This document shows, piece by piece, positions 48,486 through 58,080 of a stretch of DNA of 64,000 nucleotides (positions are counted from its first letter, which is position 1; every line of letters starts with the position of its first letter). Where the stretch lies: contig CALSRT010000015.1 in NCBI GenBank assembly GCA_943788825.1, forward strand, positions 1 through 64,000. Direction: 5' to 3'. Origin of the DNA: UBA4582 sp002389265 (GTDB lineage: Bacteria; Pseudomonadota; Gammaproteobacteria; Pseudomonadales; Azotimanducaceae). The position numbers and the translations under genes were made by a program. A model generated the notes under the pieces. It searched no databases and was not told the DNA's origin. It was given only the letters and a program-made list of their open reading frames with translations.

Positions 48486-49595
48486 ATGGCTAGTGTCAGG
48501 CTGAATTTTTTGGGGTTTACCCAATCGCAGTGGGAAGCACTGTTGATAGAGTTGGGTGAGAAGCCGTATCGGGCGCCACAAATCATGAAGTGGATTCATC
48601 ATCGCTATGTTGATGATTTTGCCGAGATGTCTGACATCAGCAAGAAGTTGCGACTGCAACTGGCTGAGCTGGGTGATATTCGCGAGTCAGAAGTGATTAC
48701 CGAGCGCGTCTCCCAGGATGGCACCCGCAAATGGTTGATTCGGGCCGAGTCTGGCAGTGCCATCGAAACCGTGTTTATCCCTGAGGATACTCGAGGCACC
48801 CTTTGTGTCTCGTCACAGGTAGGCTGTGCGCTGGACTGCAGTTTTTGTTCAACGGGCAAGCAAGGGTTTAACAGTGACTTAACCGCGGCGGAAATCGTCG
48901 GCCAGTTGCGGATTGCCCGCAAGGTGCTGGAAAAGGCCTATCCGGACCGCAGTCGCGCAATCACCAACGTCGTGTTAATGGGTATGGGCGAACCGTTGCT
49001 GAATTTCGACAACGTCATAGCTGCCGTCGAGTTGATGATGGATGATCTGGCCTATGGCATCTCTAAACGCAAGGTTACCATTTCCACCTCGGGTGTTGTG
49101 CCAGCCATTTACAAGCTGGTAGGCACCACTGACGCTTCCCTGGCAATTTCGCTGCACGCCCCAAACGATGAATTACGCAGCCAGTTGGTGCCCATTAATC
49201 GCAAGTATCCCATCGAAGAATTGCTGGCAGCCTGTCGGACTTATGCCGCCACACTGGGTGAGAAACGTACTATTACTATCGAGTATACCTTGATGGATGG
49301 CGTCAACGAGCAGCCAGAACATGCGGAACAGTTAGTGGCTTTGCTGCAAGACTTTCCGTGTAAAATCAATCTCATCCCCTTCAACCCCTTTCCTGGCTCA
49401 GGTTATAAACGGCCGAGTCAAATCGCCGTGCGAGCATTCCAGGAACGACTGCTGCGCGGGGGTTACTCCGTGACGGTCAGAACCACGCGAGGGCAGGATA
49501 TCAACGCGGCCTGCGGACAACTGGTGGGCGAAGTTGAAGACAAGACTCGGCGTCAGGAAACCTACCGACGCATCGCCGCTGAGGCCGTGGTATGA
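48486..49595 (+). CDS. rlmN: 23S rRNA (A2503)/tRNA (A37) C2-methyltransferase RlmN
   Basis: Radical SAM enzyme. The cluster motif is CALDCSFCSTGKQGF, the family-type CxxxCxxC. Other landmarks are TLCVSSQVG, VLMGMGEPLLNFDNV, VTISTSGVVPAI, LAISLHAPNDELR and the C-terminal VTVRTTRGQDINAACGQL with the cysteine that accepts the methyl radical. The protein is 369 residues. Its stop overlaps the start of pilW by four bases. Confidence 0.97.
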   Translation: MASVRLNFLGFTQSQWEALLIELGEKPYRAPQIMKWIHHRYVDDFAEMSDISKKLRLQLAELGDIRESEVITERVSQDGTRKWLIRAESGSAIETVFIPEDTRGTLCVSSQVGCALDCSFCSTGKQGFNSDLTAAEIVGQLRIARKVLEKAYPDRSRAITNVVLMGMGEPLLNFDNVIAAVELMMDDLAYGISKRKVTISTSGVVPAIYKLVGTTDASLAISLHAPNDELRSQLVPINRKYPIEELLAACRTYAATLGEKRTITIEYTLMDGVNEQPEHAEQLVALLQDFPCKINLIPFNPFPGSGYKRPSQIAVRAFQERLLRGGYSVTVRTTRGQDINAACGQLVGEVEDKTRRQETYRRIAAEAVV

Positions 49596-50353
49596 GAATT
49601 CAAGCCAGTGCCTTGATCGTGGTTGTGTTGTTCCTCACAGGCTGTGTCACAGAAGGTGGACAACCCAAGCGCAAGATTAATACGGAAGCCCAAGTCGAAG
49701 CCTTATTGGGGTTGGGCGTGGGCTACATTCGTAATCAAGAGTATGCGCGGGCGAAGGAAAATCTCACCAAGGCACTGGGGATCGACCCGAGTTCGGCACC
49801 AGCGCACAACCTGTTCGGGTTGTTGTTTCAATTGGAAGGCGAGCCTGATTTAGCGGAAGACTACTTTCGGCGCGCGATTCGACTGGATGCTAAGTTTTCT
49901 ATGGCCCGCAATAACTATGGAGCATTCCTGTTTGAGCAAGGCCGGTATCAGGACGCCATCGAGCAGTTGGAAGTATGCGCTGAGGATCGGCTGTATGGCG
50001 CCAGGTCCATGGTGTTTGAAAATCTCGGTGTCAGCTATCAGCGGTTGAACCGGTTTGACGAAGCGGAAGCCGCATTTACCAAGAGCTTGCAACTGAACCC
50101 CAGCCAGGACCGGGCGTTGCTCGAGTTGGCGGAGATCCGCTTTGCGCAATCTAACTACTCGGAATCAAGCCGGCTGTTGGCGCGTTATGGCATGTTGGCC
50201 CAGCCATCGGCGCGAAGCCTGTGGTTAGGAATACGCTTATCGAGGGTGTTGAACAAAAAGGATGATGAGGCCAGTCAGGCTTTGGCATTAAAGAACATAT
50301 TCCCGACATCAAAGGAATATCAGCTCTATCAGGACAGTAGCAGGAAACTATGA
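49592..50353 (+). CDS. pilW: Type IV pilus biogenesis lipoprotein PilW/PilF
   Basis: Outer-membrane lipoprotein that helps assemble the PilQ secretin. The 253-residue protein starts with a lipoprotein signal (LIVVVLFLTGC, cysteine 18) and then has TPR repeats: LGLGVGYIRNQEYARAKENL, ALGIDPSSAPAHNLFG, YFRRAIRLDAKFSMARNNYG and FTKSLQLNPSQDRALLELAE. The position between rlmN and rodZ is conserved in Pseudomonas relatives. It overlaps both neighbours by four bases. Confidence 0.92.
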   Translation: MRIQASALIVVVLFLTGCVTEGGQPKRKINTEAQVEALLGLGVGYIRNQEYARAKENLTKALGIDPSSAPAHNLFGLLFQLEGEPDLAEDYFRRAIRLDAKFSMARNNYGAFLFEQGRYQDAIEQLEVCAEDRLYGARSMVFENLGVSYQRLNRFDEAEAAFTKSLQLNPSQDRALLELAEIRFAQSNYSESSRLLARYGMLAQPSARSLWLGIRLSRVLNKKDDEASQALALKNIFPTSKEYQLYQDSSRKL

Positions 50354-51432
50354 ACGATTTAGATAGTAATGTTGAGCCAGATGAATTGCCCAGAGTGTCA
50401 GTCATATTGGTTGAAGCGAGGAAGGCAAAGGGCTTAAGCCAGGAAGATGTAGCTAATCAATTGTTTCTAACAGCAACGATGATTCGTCAGATAGACGAGG
50501 GCCAGTTCGAAGCGTTGGGCAAGACCGCCTATGTCAGGGGCTATCTTAGGACCTACGCAAAAGTGGTCGGCTTGTCGGAAGACGAGGTTGTCGCAGCTTT
50601 CAACGAAATCCAGCAGGTGGAAGTCGATACTGGCGAGGTGCAGGACTTGGTGGAAGAGCCGGTGGGCGTTAATCGATTTACGGGACCCGTGGTTCAGACA
50701 GGATTAATAGGTCTGGCGCTGGTTCTGTTGGTGATGTTGCTGGTATGGATCTTTGCGGGCAATGAAGAAGACACGAACGTGGGCGGTCGTCCGGCTAATA
50801 TCGAGGCGTCTGTGGCGGAAGCCGGGCAGCGAGAGCCGCCAGGTCTGGCGAGCCGAGAGCCGTTAGTGGATGCCGTTAAAGTCAGTAACGAAGCTGCAGT
50901 TGAAGTGAGCATTGATGTTGAGGCGGCAAGTCCGACGACAGTGCTCACTTCAACTGCAGATCGTGTAAAGCCTACACCGACTCAGTCAAAGGTGGCTCAA
51001 ACGCGGGTTGTACCAACAGTGCAAGCGCCGATCCTGGCAGCGACTGGTACTGATGGCCAGGTTGCCGAAAAAGCAGCATTAGAAAAAGCGGCGTTAGAGC
51101 AAGGGTTATTAGAAAAGCCCGTGAATGCGGCCAGCTTTAGCCGGGTTAGCCAAGGCGCTGGCTCATTGATTACTGTCAGTACCGCGGGTGATGATAAGCT
51201 TGAGTTCAATTTCACTGATGAATGTTGGATTGAAGTATTTGATGCAGTGGGTAGTCAGGTTTACGGTGACTTGAATCGAGCCGGCGATACTCTCGTCGTT
51301 GTTGGCACAGCGCCATTCAGGGTGCTGTTCGGTAAGGCGCCTGCTGCGCAGTTGGTATTCAACGGCCAACGTATATCGCTAGATCGATTTACGCGCGCTG
51401 ACCTAACCGCCACAATAAAGCTGCCTCGATAG
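50350..51432 (+). CDS. rodZ: Cell-shape protein RodZ
   Basis: Links MreB to the membrane. The 360-residue protein has an N-terminal helix-turn-helix (LVEARKAKGLSQEDVANQL, then YVRGYLRTYAKVVGL), a transmembrane segment near 118-136 (TGLIGLALVLLVMLLVWIF), a long low-complexity periplasmic linker that includes an AALEKAALEQ stretch, and a C-terminal beta domain (DUF4115) with FTDECWIEVFDAVG and GTAPFRVLFGKAP. The linker is rich in Ala, Val and Thr as usual. ispG follows after 38 bases. Confidence 0.93.
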   Translation: MNDLDSNVEPDELPRVSVILVEARKAKGLSQEDVANQLFLTATMIRQIDEGQFEALGKTAYVRGYLRTYAKVVGLSEDEVVAAFNEIQQVEVDTGEVQDLVEEPVGVNRFTGPVVQTGLIGLALVLLVMLLVWIFAGNEEDTNVGGRPANIEASVAEAGQREPPGLASREPLVDAVKVSNEAAVEVSIDVEAASPTTVLTSTADRVKPTPTQSKVAQTRVVPTVQAPILAATGTDGQVAEKAALEKAALEQGLLEKPVNAASFSRVSQGAGSLITVSTAGDDKLEFNFTDECWIEVFDAVGSQVYGDLNRAGDTLVVVGTAPFRVLFGKAPAAQLVFNGQRISLDRFTRADLTATIKLPR

Positions 51433-51470
51433 CAATAATTTTAACTAAGACGACTTTGGCGAAGACAAAA

Positions 51471-52595
51471 ATGCAAACAGACTCGAACATAAAGCGACGC
51501 AAAAGCCGACAAATTATGGTCGGTAATGTGCCTGTTGGCGGTGATGCTCCGATCGCTGTACAGAGTATGACTAACACCGAGACGACGGATGTGGCGGCAA
51601 CTGTCGCGCAAATTCGTCGACTCGAAAGTGTCGGTGCAGACATTGTCCGGGTTTCAGTGCCAAGTATGGATGCCGCGGAAGCCTTTGGCTTGATTCGTCA
51701 ACAGGTGAAGGTGCCTCTGGTCGCTGATATTCACTTCGACTACAAGATTGCACTGAAAGTCGCCGAACTGGGTGTTGATTGTTTGCGGATTAATCCCGGT
51801 AATATCGGCAACGCAACGCGGGTTAAGGCAGTGATTGATACCGCTAGAGATAAAGGTATCCCCATCCGGATCGGTGTAAATGCGGGTTCTTTGGGCAAGG
51901 ATTTAATGCGCAAGTATAAGGAGCCTAATGCGGCAGCCATGGTTGAATCGGCGCTGCGTAATATCGATCTACTTGATAAGGCCGACTTTCAAAATTACAA
52001 ACTAAGCATGAAATCTTCAGATATTTTTATGGCGATGGAAGCTTATAGAACCATCGCTGGCATGATCGATCAGCCTTTGCATCTGGGCATTACCGAGGCT
52101 GGTGGCCTGCGTTCGGGTACCGTCAAATCAGCAGCAGGATTGGCGCCGTTATTGATGGATGGTATCGGAGATACCATTCGAATTTCCCTGGCGGCGGACC
52201 CCATAGAAGAAATTAAAGTGGGCTTTGACTTGCTCAAAGCGCTGCATCTGCGTTCCAAAGGCATTCACTTTGTCGCTTGTCCTAGCTGTTCTCGACAAAA
52301 TTTTGATGTTATCGGTACGATCAATGAATTAGAGCGACGCTTCGAGGACATCACGACACCTCTGGATGTGGCTATTATTGGCTGTATTGTTAACGGTCCT
52401 GGTGAGGCGAAAGAGGCTGAAATTGGCCTGACGGGTGCGTCGCCAAATAATCTGGTGTATGCCGATGGCAAGCCTGATCACAAGGTGAGTAATGCGAACC
52501 TGGTAGATCACCTCGAGGAGGTTATCAAGAAGCGAGTCGCTGACAAGGAAAAGCTGTTAGCGACACAAGAACGAATTATTGCGAAAAGCTCCTGA
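51471..52595 (+). CDS. ispG: 4-hydroxy-3-methylbut-2-enyl diphosphate synthase IspG
   Basis: [4Fe-4S] enzyme of the MEP isoprenoid pathway. The 374-residue protein has RRKSRQIMVGNVPVGG at the start, PLVADIHFDYKIAL and RINPGNIGN in the TIM barrel, ADPIEEIKVGFDLLK, and the cluster cysteines in VACPSCSRQNFDV and IGCIVNGPGEA. I chose ATG 51471; a TTG at 51456 is also in frame. hisS follows after 13 bases. Confidence 0.97.
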   Translation: MQTDSNIKRRKSRQIMVGNVPVGGDAPIAVQSMTNTETTDVAATVAQIRRLESVGADIVRVSVPSMDAAEAFGLIRQQVKVPLVADIHFDYKIALKVAELGVDCLRINPGNIGNATRVKAVIDTARDKGIPIRIGVNAGSLGKDLMRKYKEPNAAAMVESALRNIDLLDKADFQNYKLSMKSSDIFMAMEAYRTIAGMIDQPLHLGITEAGGLRSGTVKSAAGLAPLLMDGIGDTIRISLAADPIEEIKVGFDLLKALHLRSKGIHFVACPSCSRQNFDVIGTINELERRFEDITTPLDVAIIGCIVNGPGEAKEAEIGLTGASPNNLVYADGKPDHKVSNANLVDHLEEVIKKRVADKEKLLATQERIIAKSS

Positions 52596-52608
52596 TAAGG
52601 CCATTAGT

Positions 52609-53871
52609 GTGAAAATCCAAGCAATCCGGGGTATGCAAGATTTGTTGCCGCGGCAACAGGCAATTTTTAGCCATATCACAACAACAGTGAGTGACGTGTT
52701 GGCAGGCTATGGCTATGAAAAAATTGGCCTGCCAGTTCTAGAGTCAACAGCATTGTTCAAACGTGCGGTGGGCGAGGCGACTGACATCGTCGAGAAAGAG
52801 ATGTACACCTTTGACGATAGGAACGGTGAGAGCCTGACGCTGCGACCTGAGGGTACAGCAGGATGCGTGCGTATGGCGCAGCAACATGGCCTTACTTATA
52901 ATCAGGTGCAGCGGTTCTGGTACGCGGGTCCCATGTTTCGTCACGAGCGTCCCCAGAAAGGTCGGTATCGCCAGTTTGAACAAATCGGCGCCGAGTGCTT
53001 CGGCATGGCTGGTCCAGATGTAGATGCTGAACTGCTGTTCATGACCGCAAGGTTTTGGCAGGCGCTGGGTCTGCAGGCAGATGTAAAGCTGGAGCTCAAC
53101 ACCCTCGGCAATAGCGAGTCAAGATTAGCTTTCAAGGCAGCACTGGTTGACTATCTGACGACACTCAAAGATGAGTTGGATGAAGACAGTCGACGTCGAT
53201 TGAGCACCAACCCGCTGCGGATTCTAGACAGTAAGGTGGAGAAGACACAGGAATTGCTGGTCGGTGGACCCAGCTTCCAGGAATATATTGATCCGGAATC
53301 GATGGCAGACTTTGATCAATTACGTCGTCTGCTCGATGCGCGACAAGTGGATTATCGGGTCAACCCGGCGATTGTTCGTGGTCTCGACTACTACAACAAG
53401 ACAGTATTTGAATGGGTTACCGACACGCTGGGGGCACAGAATACGGTGTGTGCTGGTGGTCGCTATGATGGTCTGGTGGAGCAGTTGGGTGGCAAGCCGA
53501 CGCCTGGCATTGGCTTCGCGATGGGTCTTGATCGTGTGGCGCTGATGCTTGACGAGCGCTATGAGCCGCATGCGGTGGCGGATATTTATGTGGCTTCCAT
53601 GGGCGATGTCGCCAGGCACCAGGCGATGCTTTTAGCTGAATCAATACGCGATATATTGCCGAGTCTACGGGTGATGGTGCATTGCACTGAAGGTAAGTTT
53701 AAAGCCCAGCTAAAAAAGGCTGATGCCAGCAATGCTACAATAGCGCTGGTCATCGGTGATGACGAGATCGCTCAAGGTGAAGTTGGTTTGAAACACCTAC
53801 GTGGCGATGGTCAGCAGGTTAATGTTGCGGCGAGTGACATTATCGAGCATCTCAATAAAGTATTTTTCTAA
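52609..53871 (+). CDS. hisS: Histidyl-tRNA synthetase
   Basis: Class II synthetase of 420 residues. It starts at GTG 52609 (MKIQAIRGMQDLLP); the longer frame overlaps the ispG stop. Motif 2 is TLRPEGTAGCVR with YAGPMFRHERPQKGRYRQF, the histidine-binding element is VRGLDYYNKTVFEW, and motif 3 is GIGFAMGLDRVALML. The C-terminal anticodon-binding domain follows from about residue 325. The yfgM start lies 11 bases after the stop. Confidence 0.97.
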   Translation: MKIQAIRGMQDLLPRQQAIFSHITTTVSDVLAGYGYEKIGLPVLESTALFKRAVGEATDIVEKEMYTFDDRNGESLTLRPEGTAGCVRMAQQHGLTYNQVQRFWYAGPMFRHERPQKGRYRQFEQIGAECFGMAGPDVDAELLFMTARFWQALGLQADVKLELNTLGNSESRLAFKAALVDYLTTLKDELDEDSRRRLSTNPLRILDSKVEKTQELLVGGPSFQEYIDPESMADFDQLRRLLDARQVDYRVNPAIVRGLDYYNKTVFEWVTDTLGAQNTVCAGGRYDGLVEQLGGKPTPGIGFAMGLDRVALMLDERYEPHAVADIYVASMGDVARHQAMLLAESIRDILPSLRVMVHCTEGKFKAQLKKADASNATIALVIGDDEIAQGEVGLKHLRGDGQQVNVAASDIIEHLNKVFF

Positions 53872-53882
53872 GGAGTGGGATT

Positions 53883-54590
53883 TTGGTCACCGATAAAACA
53901 GAAGAAGAACAGGTAGAAGCGCTGAAGAACTGGTTCTCGACAAATGGAAGATCTCTTGTGGTTGGTATTGTTTTGTCTCTCGGGGTCGTATTCGGCTACC
54001 AGACTTGGGAGAAATCAGCTCGTGAACAGGGTGAGAAGGCCTCGGATATGTATGAGAACCTGACTGCTGCGGTGGCTGTTGGTCCAATGGGTACATTGTC
54101 AGAAGAAAACAAGTCAACGGCCAACTTTATCGCGAACCAGCTGAAGACCGAATTCCCCGATACCACCTATGCTCATTTTGCTGCTATGCAGCTTGCTAAG
54201 CTGGACGTTGAGGCCGGCGAGCTCGAAGCCGCTGCGCAGGAGTTGCAATGGGTACTTGAGCATAAGGTCGAAAAGTCACTGGCTGGGTTGGTTCGATTAC
54301 GACTGGCGCAGGTGAAGCTCGGCCAAGGGGAATATGAAGCGGCTCTGGCGTTACTTGATCAATCAAATTCAGGTGCTAACGCCAGTGCGTATGCTGAACT
54401 ACGGGGTGATATCTATTACGCGATGGATCAGATTGAGGACGCACGGCAGGCTTACCAGCAGGCGGTGGCGTCTCTCCAGGAAGGTACCACCAAGCCCATG
54501 TTAAACATGAAGCTTGAAGACCTGGTATTGCCCGAAGTTGAGATATCCGCGGACGAACAAGCGATGCAGGCCGAGGAAGATACTCAATGA
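53883..54590 (+). CDS. yfgM: YfgM-like membrane-anchored TPR protein
   Basis: Protein of 235 residues with the YfgM layout. A cytoplasmic N-terminus (TEEEQVEALKNWFSTNG) leads into one transmembrane segment (SLVVGIVLSLGVVFGYQTW), then periplasmic TPR-type helices. In E. coli YfgM works with PpiD near SecYEG as a periplasmic chaperone. It starts with TTG 53883 behind AAGGAGTGGG, a strong site. It overlaps bamB by four bases. Confidence 0.92.
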   Translation: MVTDKTEEEQVEALKNWFSTNGRSLVVGIVLSLGVVFGYQTWEKSAREQGEKASDMYENLTAAVAVGPMGTLSEENKSTANFIANQLKTEFPDTTYAHFAAMQLAKLDVEAGELEAAAQELQWVLEHKVEKSLAGLVRLRLAQVKLGQGEYEAALALLDQSNSGANASAYAELRGDIYYAMDQIEDARQAYQQAVASLQEGTTKPMLNMKLEDLVLPEVEISADEQAMQAEEDTQ

Positions 54591-55807
54591 TACAGCTGTT
54601 AACCAAGCGAGTCCGCTTTGCGCCGAGTCTGGCACTGTCTGTGTTGTTGGCACTCGGTGGCTGTTCCTGGTTTTCGGATGATATAGAAGTACGAGTGCCG
54701 GTGGAATTGGTCAAGTTCAAGGCGGAGGTGAAACTCGTTGAACGCTGGTCAGTGAATCTGGGCAAAGGCGTCGACGACAGTGCGATCAAATTAATCCCGG
54801 GCCTGGTAGGCGGAAGGATATACGCGGCATCTGCTGATGGTAATGTTGTCGCGGTAGATACGGGTACCGGCAAGGTCGTTTGGAAACAGTCGATTGTTGA
54901 CTTTTATGCCGAAGACGAACGCGCTATCGCTTTCGCCGATGGAATTGATGCGATCACCGGCGGTGTTGGTGTCGGCGGGTCCCTCGTAGTCGTTGGCTCA
55001 GCGGCTGGCGAGATTGTTGCTCTTCAACAGGTCGACGGCTCTTTAGCCTGGCGCGCGACAACCACCAGTGAAGTGTTGGCGCCACCGCAGGTGGTCAATG
55101 GCAAAGTCTTTGCCCAGTCTATCGATGGCAAAATTGCAGCCTTCGATGCTGCCAGCGGCGAGCGTAAATGGCTCTACTCAACTCCGATTCCCAGTCTGAC
55201 GTTACGCGGTACCAGTACACCGATCGCCGACAAAGATTTTCTGATCGGGGCCTTTGCTAATGGAAGAATGGTGATGCTTGACCAGAACCGTGGCCAAGTG
55301 GGTTTCGAGCAACGGGCTGGCGTTGGCCAGGGCCAGTCTGACCTGGAGCGGCTGGTAGATATTGATGGCCAAATGGTGCTGGATGGCTCGGTACTCTACG
55401 TGGTGGCTTATCAGGGTAATTTAGTCGCCATCGATTTGAGCGCCAAGGGTCAAATTCTTTGGTCGAGAGAGGCTTCCAGTATTGTTGGTCTGGGTACGGG
55501 TTTTGGTAACATCTATTTGGCTAGCGAAGACAGCCGATTGACGGCAATCAGTAAAGATACCACGGATGATGTCTGGACCACAGAGGCCCTACTGTATCGT
55601 GATATTACTGCGCCTGTAGCGGTTAGCAGTTATGTAGCGGTGGGGGATTTCGAAGGTTATCTGCATCTGATTGCTCAGTCAGACGGTCGTTTTGTCGGAC
55701 GTGAAAAGCTCGACAACGCCGGTCTAACAGCACCAGTGATTGCCGACGGCAGTAGAATTTACCTGATTAGTAACAGTGGCCGCCTCTTGGCGCTTGAGGT
55801 TCGCTGA
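54587..55807 (+). CDS. bamB: Outer-membrane assembly lipoprotein BamB
   Basis: Part of the BAM complex that folds outer-membrane proteins. The 406-residue protein has a lipoprotein signal (LALSVLLALGGCSWF) and an eight-bladed beta-propeller of PQQ-like repeats, for example VVAVDTGTGKVVWK, VVALQQVDGSLAWRA, IAAFDAASGERKWLY and LVAIDLSAKGQILW. The order yfgM-bamB-der is conserved in gammaproteobacteria. Confidence 0.96.
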   Translation: MIQLLTKRVRFAPSLALSVLLALGGCSWFSDDIEVRVPVELVKFKAEVKLVERWSVNLGKGVDDSAIKLIPGLVGGRIYAASADGNVVAVDTGTGKVVWKQSIVDFYAEDERAIAFADGIDAITGGVGVGGSLVVVGSAAGEIVALQQVDGSLAWRATTTSEVLAPPQVVNGKVFAQSIDGKIAAFDAASGERKWLYSTPIPSLTLRGTSTPIADKDFLIGAFANGRMVMLDQNRGQVGFEQRAGVGQGQSDLERLVDIDGQMVLDGSVLYVVAYQGNLVAIDLSAKGQILWSREASSIVGLGTGFGNIYLASEDSRLTAISKDTTDDVWTTEALLYRDITAPVAVSSYVAVGDFEGYLHLIAQSDGRFVGREKLDNAGLTAPVIADGSRIYLISNSGRLLALEVR

Positions 55808-55813
55808 GCGAAT

Positions 55814-57259
55814 ATGATTCCTGTAATTGCTTTAGTAGGGCGACCCAATGTTGGTAAATCGACACTTTTTAATCGTCTGACCAAAAGCCGCGATGCCCTG
55901 GTCGCGGAATTCTCTGGCCTCACTCGCGACCGCCAGTATGGCAAAGGTGCCATGGGAGACTTCGATTACTTCGTGGTAGATACCGGTGGTTTGAGTGGTG
56001 ACGTTGATGGGATCGATAAGCCCATGGCTGAGCAGGCGTTGACAGCTATCGGCGAGGCAGATCTGGTCTTGTTTATCGTTGATGCCAAGGGCGGCCGTAC
56101 CGCCTCAGACGAAGAGATCGCTCGCGTGCTGCGAGGCGACGAACGCAATGTTTTACTGGTCGCTAATAAAATTGACGGCCAGGATCCTGATTATGTGTTG
56201 GGTGAGTTCGCTTCTTTGGGCCTGGGTGCGCCGTGTTTAGTCTCAGCGTCTCAAGGTAGCGGCGTCAAGTATATGGTTGATGAAGAAATTCGAGAGAATC
56301 TTTATGACATCATAGCCACGCAAGTTGAAGACCTGTCGGCCCCGCCGGAAGACCAGGGTGTCAAGATCGCCGTCGTTGGCCGCCCCAACGTTGGTAAGTC
56401 GACGCTGGTCAATCGCCTGTTAGGTGAAGAACGTGTGGTGGTATTCGACCAGGCAGGTACCACCCGCGATAGTATCTATATACCCTATGAACGTCGCGGC
56501 AGGAAATACACCTTGATCGATACGGCGGGTATTCGACGTCGTGGCAAGGTGACGGAAAAAGTTGAAAAATTCTCGATTATTAAAACCCTGGCTGCCATTG
56601 ATGATGCCAATGTTGTGGTGCTAATGGTGGATGCGATTGACGGTATCGTCGATCAAGATTTGCATCTGTTAGGTCATGTGTTGGATGCAGGTAGGGCCTT
56701 GGTGGTTGCGATTAACAAGTGGGATAGTACCGACCTTGAACAGAAAAATATCGTCAAGCGCGAGCTTGAGCGACGTCTGATTTTTATTGATTTTGCCCAA
56801 ACCCATTTCATATCGGCGTTAAAAGGCAATGGTGTCGGCAAGCTTTATGAATCCATCAACAAAGCCTACGAGTCGGCCACCAGAAAGCTGCAAACCCATA
56901 CGTTGAACGATATTCTGGCGAAGGCCTTGCAGGAGCACCAGCCACCAACGGTGAATGGCCGACGCATCAAGCTACGCTATGTGCATGTGGGTGGAAATAA
57001 TCCGCCAATAATAGTTATCCATGGCAACCAGACTGAAGCCGTTCCCGACTCCTACAAACGCTACTTGCAGAACAAGTTTGTTGCAGCCTTGAAGCTTGAG
57101 GGTACGCCAATTCGAATTGAGTTCAAGACTTCTGACAATCCGTTCAAGGATCGAAAGAATGTCCTCTCTGCGAGCCAGATCAAGAGCAAGCGGCGGCTGG
57201 TAGAGCACGTGCGAAACTCGAAGAAGACCGATCGGCGTAAGGGTAAGCACAAACAGTAG
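55814..57259 (+). CDS. der: Ribosome-assembly GTPase Der (EngA)
   Basis: Double GTPase for 50S subunit assembly. The 481-residue protein has two G domains, each with GRPNVGKST (near residues 8 and 192), DTGG or DTAG (G3), and NKID or NKWD (G4), then a KH-like C-terminal domain with PPTVNGRRIKLRYVH. The C-terminus is basic (SKKTDRRKGKHKQ). It starts six bases after bamB and ends the forward run. Confidence 0.97.
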   Translation: MIPVIALVGRPNVGKSTLFNRLTKSRDALVAEFSGLTRDRQYGKGAMGDFDYFVVDTGGLSGDVDGIDKPMAEQALTAIGEADLVLFIVDAKGGRTASDEEIARVLRGDERNVLLVANKIDGQDPDYVLGEFASLGLGAPCLVSASQGSGVKYMVDEEIRENLYDIIATQVEDLSAPPEDQGVKIAVVGRPNVGKSTLVNRLLGEERVVVFDQAGTTRDSIYIPYERRGRKYTLIDTAGIRRRGKVTEKVEKFSIIKTLAAIDDANVVVLMVDAIDGIVDQDLHLLGHVLDAGRALVVAINKWDSTDLEQKNIVKRELERRLIFIDFAQTHFISALKGNGVGKLYESINKAYESATRKLQTHTLNDILAKALQEHQPPTVNGRRIKLRYVHVGGNNPPIIVIHGNQTEAVPDSYKRYLQNKFVAALKLEGTPIRIEFKTSDNPFKDRKNVLSASQIKSKRRLVEHVRNSKKTDRRKGKHKQ

Positions 57260-57301
57260 CGAGTGAATCAATACCCTGCCGACAACCTGCCAATCGCTTC
57301 A

Positions 57302-58078
57302 TTAATGACGTCGTAAGAAATCTGTGACGGCAGTATTGAAGCCGTCGATGGCTTCGAGATTGACCGCGTGTCCGGCGTCAACGGTGACAATTTCCAGGTT
57401 TGGCATCGTCGCTTCAGCATAATCCCTGAAAGGTTCAAATCTTGCTTCTCGTGTGCCTTGCACCAGCAGGGTCGGTACCTGGTTGTTTTTGATCAAGTCT
57501 CGCACCGATGCATTGCCATTGGTGTGCGCTAGGGTTCGGCCGACGCCCCCAGGGCTGAGTTGTTGGCAGTCGGCAAGCAGTTGCGCCTTCCACGGTTCGG
57601 GGATGCGCTTGGCATGCCGGGGATGCACAGCGATGGCATTGATGGCGTCTAGCCCACCGGTTTCATATTGCCGAATCAGTTGTTGAGCATTTTTTCTGAA
57701 GTGGGCGGTGACCGCCGGCTCTGCAAAGGCTGATGTGGAGTTGGTAAACACCTGGGCATGGGTGTGTCCTGGATGCGTCAGGCTGTAACGTAACGTCAGT
57801 GCCGCACCGAGGGAATAACCCAGCACAGACCAGCTTTCAATGCCCAGTTGCTGACGGATCAGGTCAAACGCCGCCACATAATAGTCTGGCTGATAGCACG
57901 CTGAGTCGGTGGGTGAAGCCGCACGCCCATGACCAAAGAGCTCAATCACAACCGGTGAGCAGACCTGCCGCAGTGCGTCTAGATTCGCCAGCCACTGGGC
58001 GCGGGAAGACAGAAATCCATGGACCATTAGCAATGCCGGACCGTTACCCTCAAATTGCTCGAAATAGGGTAACAGCAT
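57302..58078 (-). CDS. Alpha/beta hydrolase
   Basis: Alpha/beta hydrolase of 258 residues without a signal peptide. It has the oxyanion region MVHGFLSSRAQW, the nucleophile elbow VLGYSLGAALTL (Ser), a late Glu/Asp-bearing strand (PTLLVQGTREARF), and the catalytic His in VDAGHAVNLEAI. The lid region between has CQQLSPGGVGRTLAH. The sequence resembles MenH/BioH-type esterases in general layout, but no pathway is indicated by the neighbours. It ends the minus-strand run xseA, M23 peptidase, hydrolase with two bases to the upstream gene. Confidence 0.82.
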   Translation of the reverse strand: MLLPYFEQFEGNGPALLMVHGFLSSRAQWLANLDALRQVCSPVVIELFGHGRAASPTDSACYQPDYYVAAFDLIRQQLGIESWSVLGYSLGAALTLRYSLTHPGHTHAQVFTNSTSAFAEPAVTAHFRKNAQQLIRQYETGGLDAINAIAVHPRHAKRIPEPWKAQLLADCQQLSPGGVGRTLAHTNGNASVRDLIKNNQVPTLLVQGTREARFEPFRDYAEATMPNLEIVTVDAGHAVNLEAIDGFNTAVTDFLRRH

Positions 58079-58080
58079 GG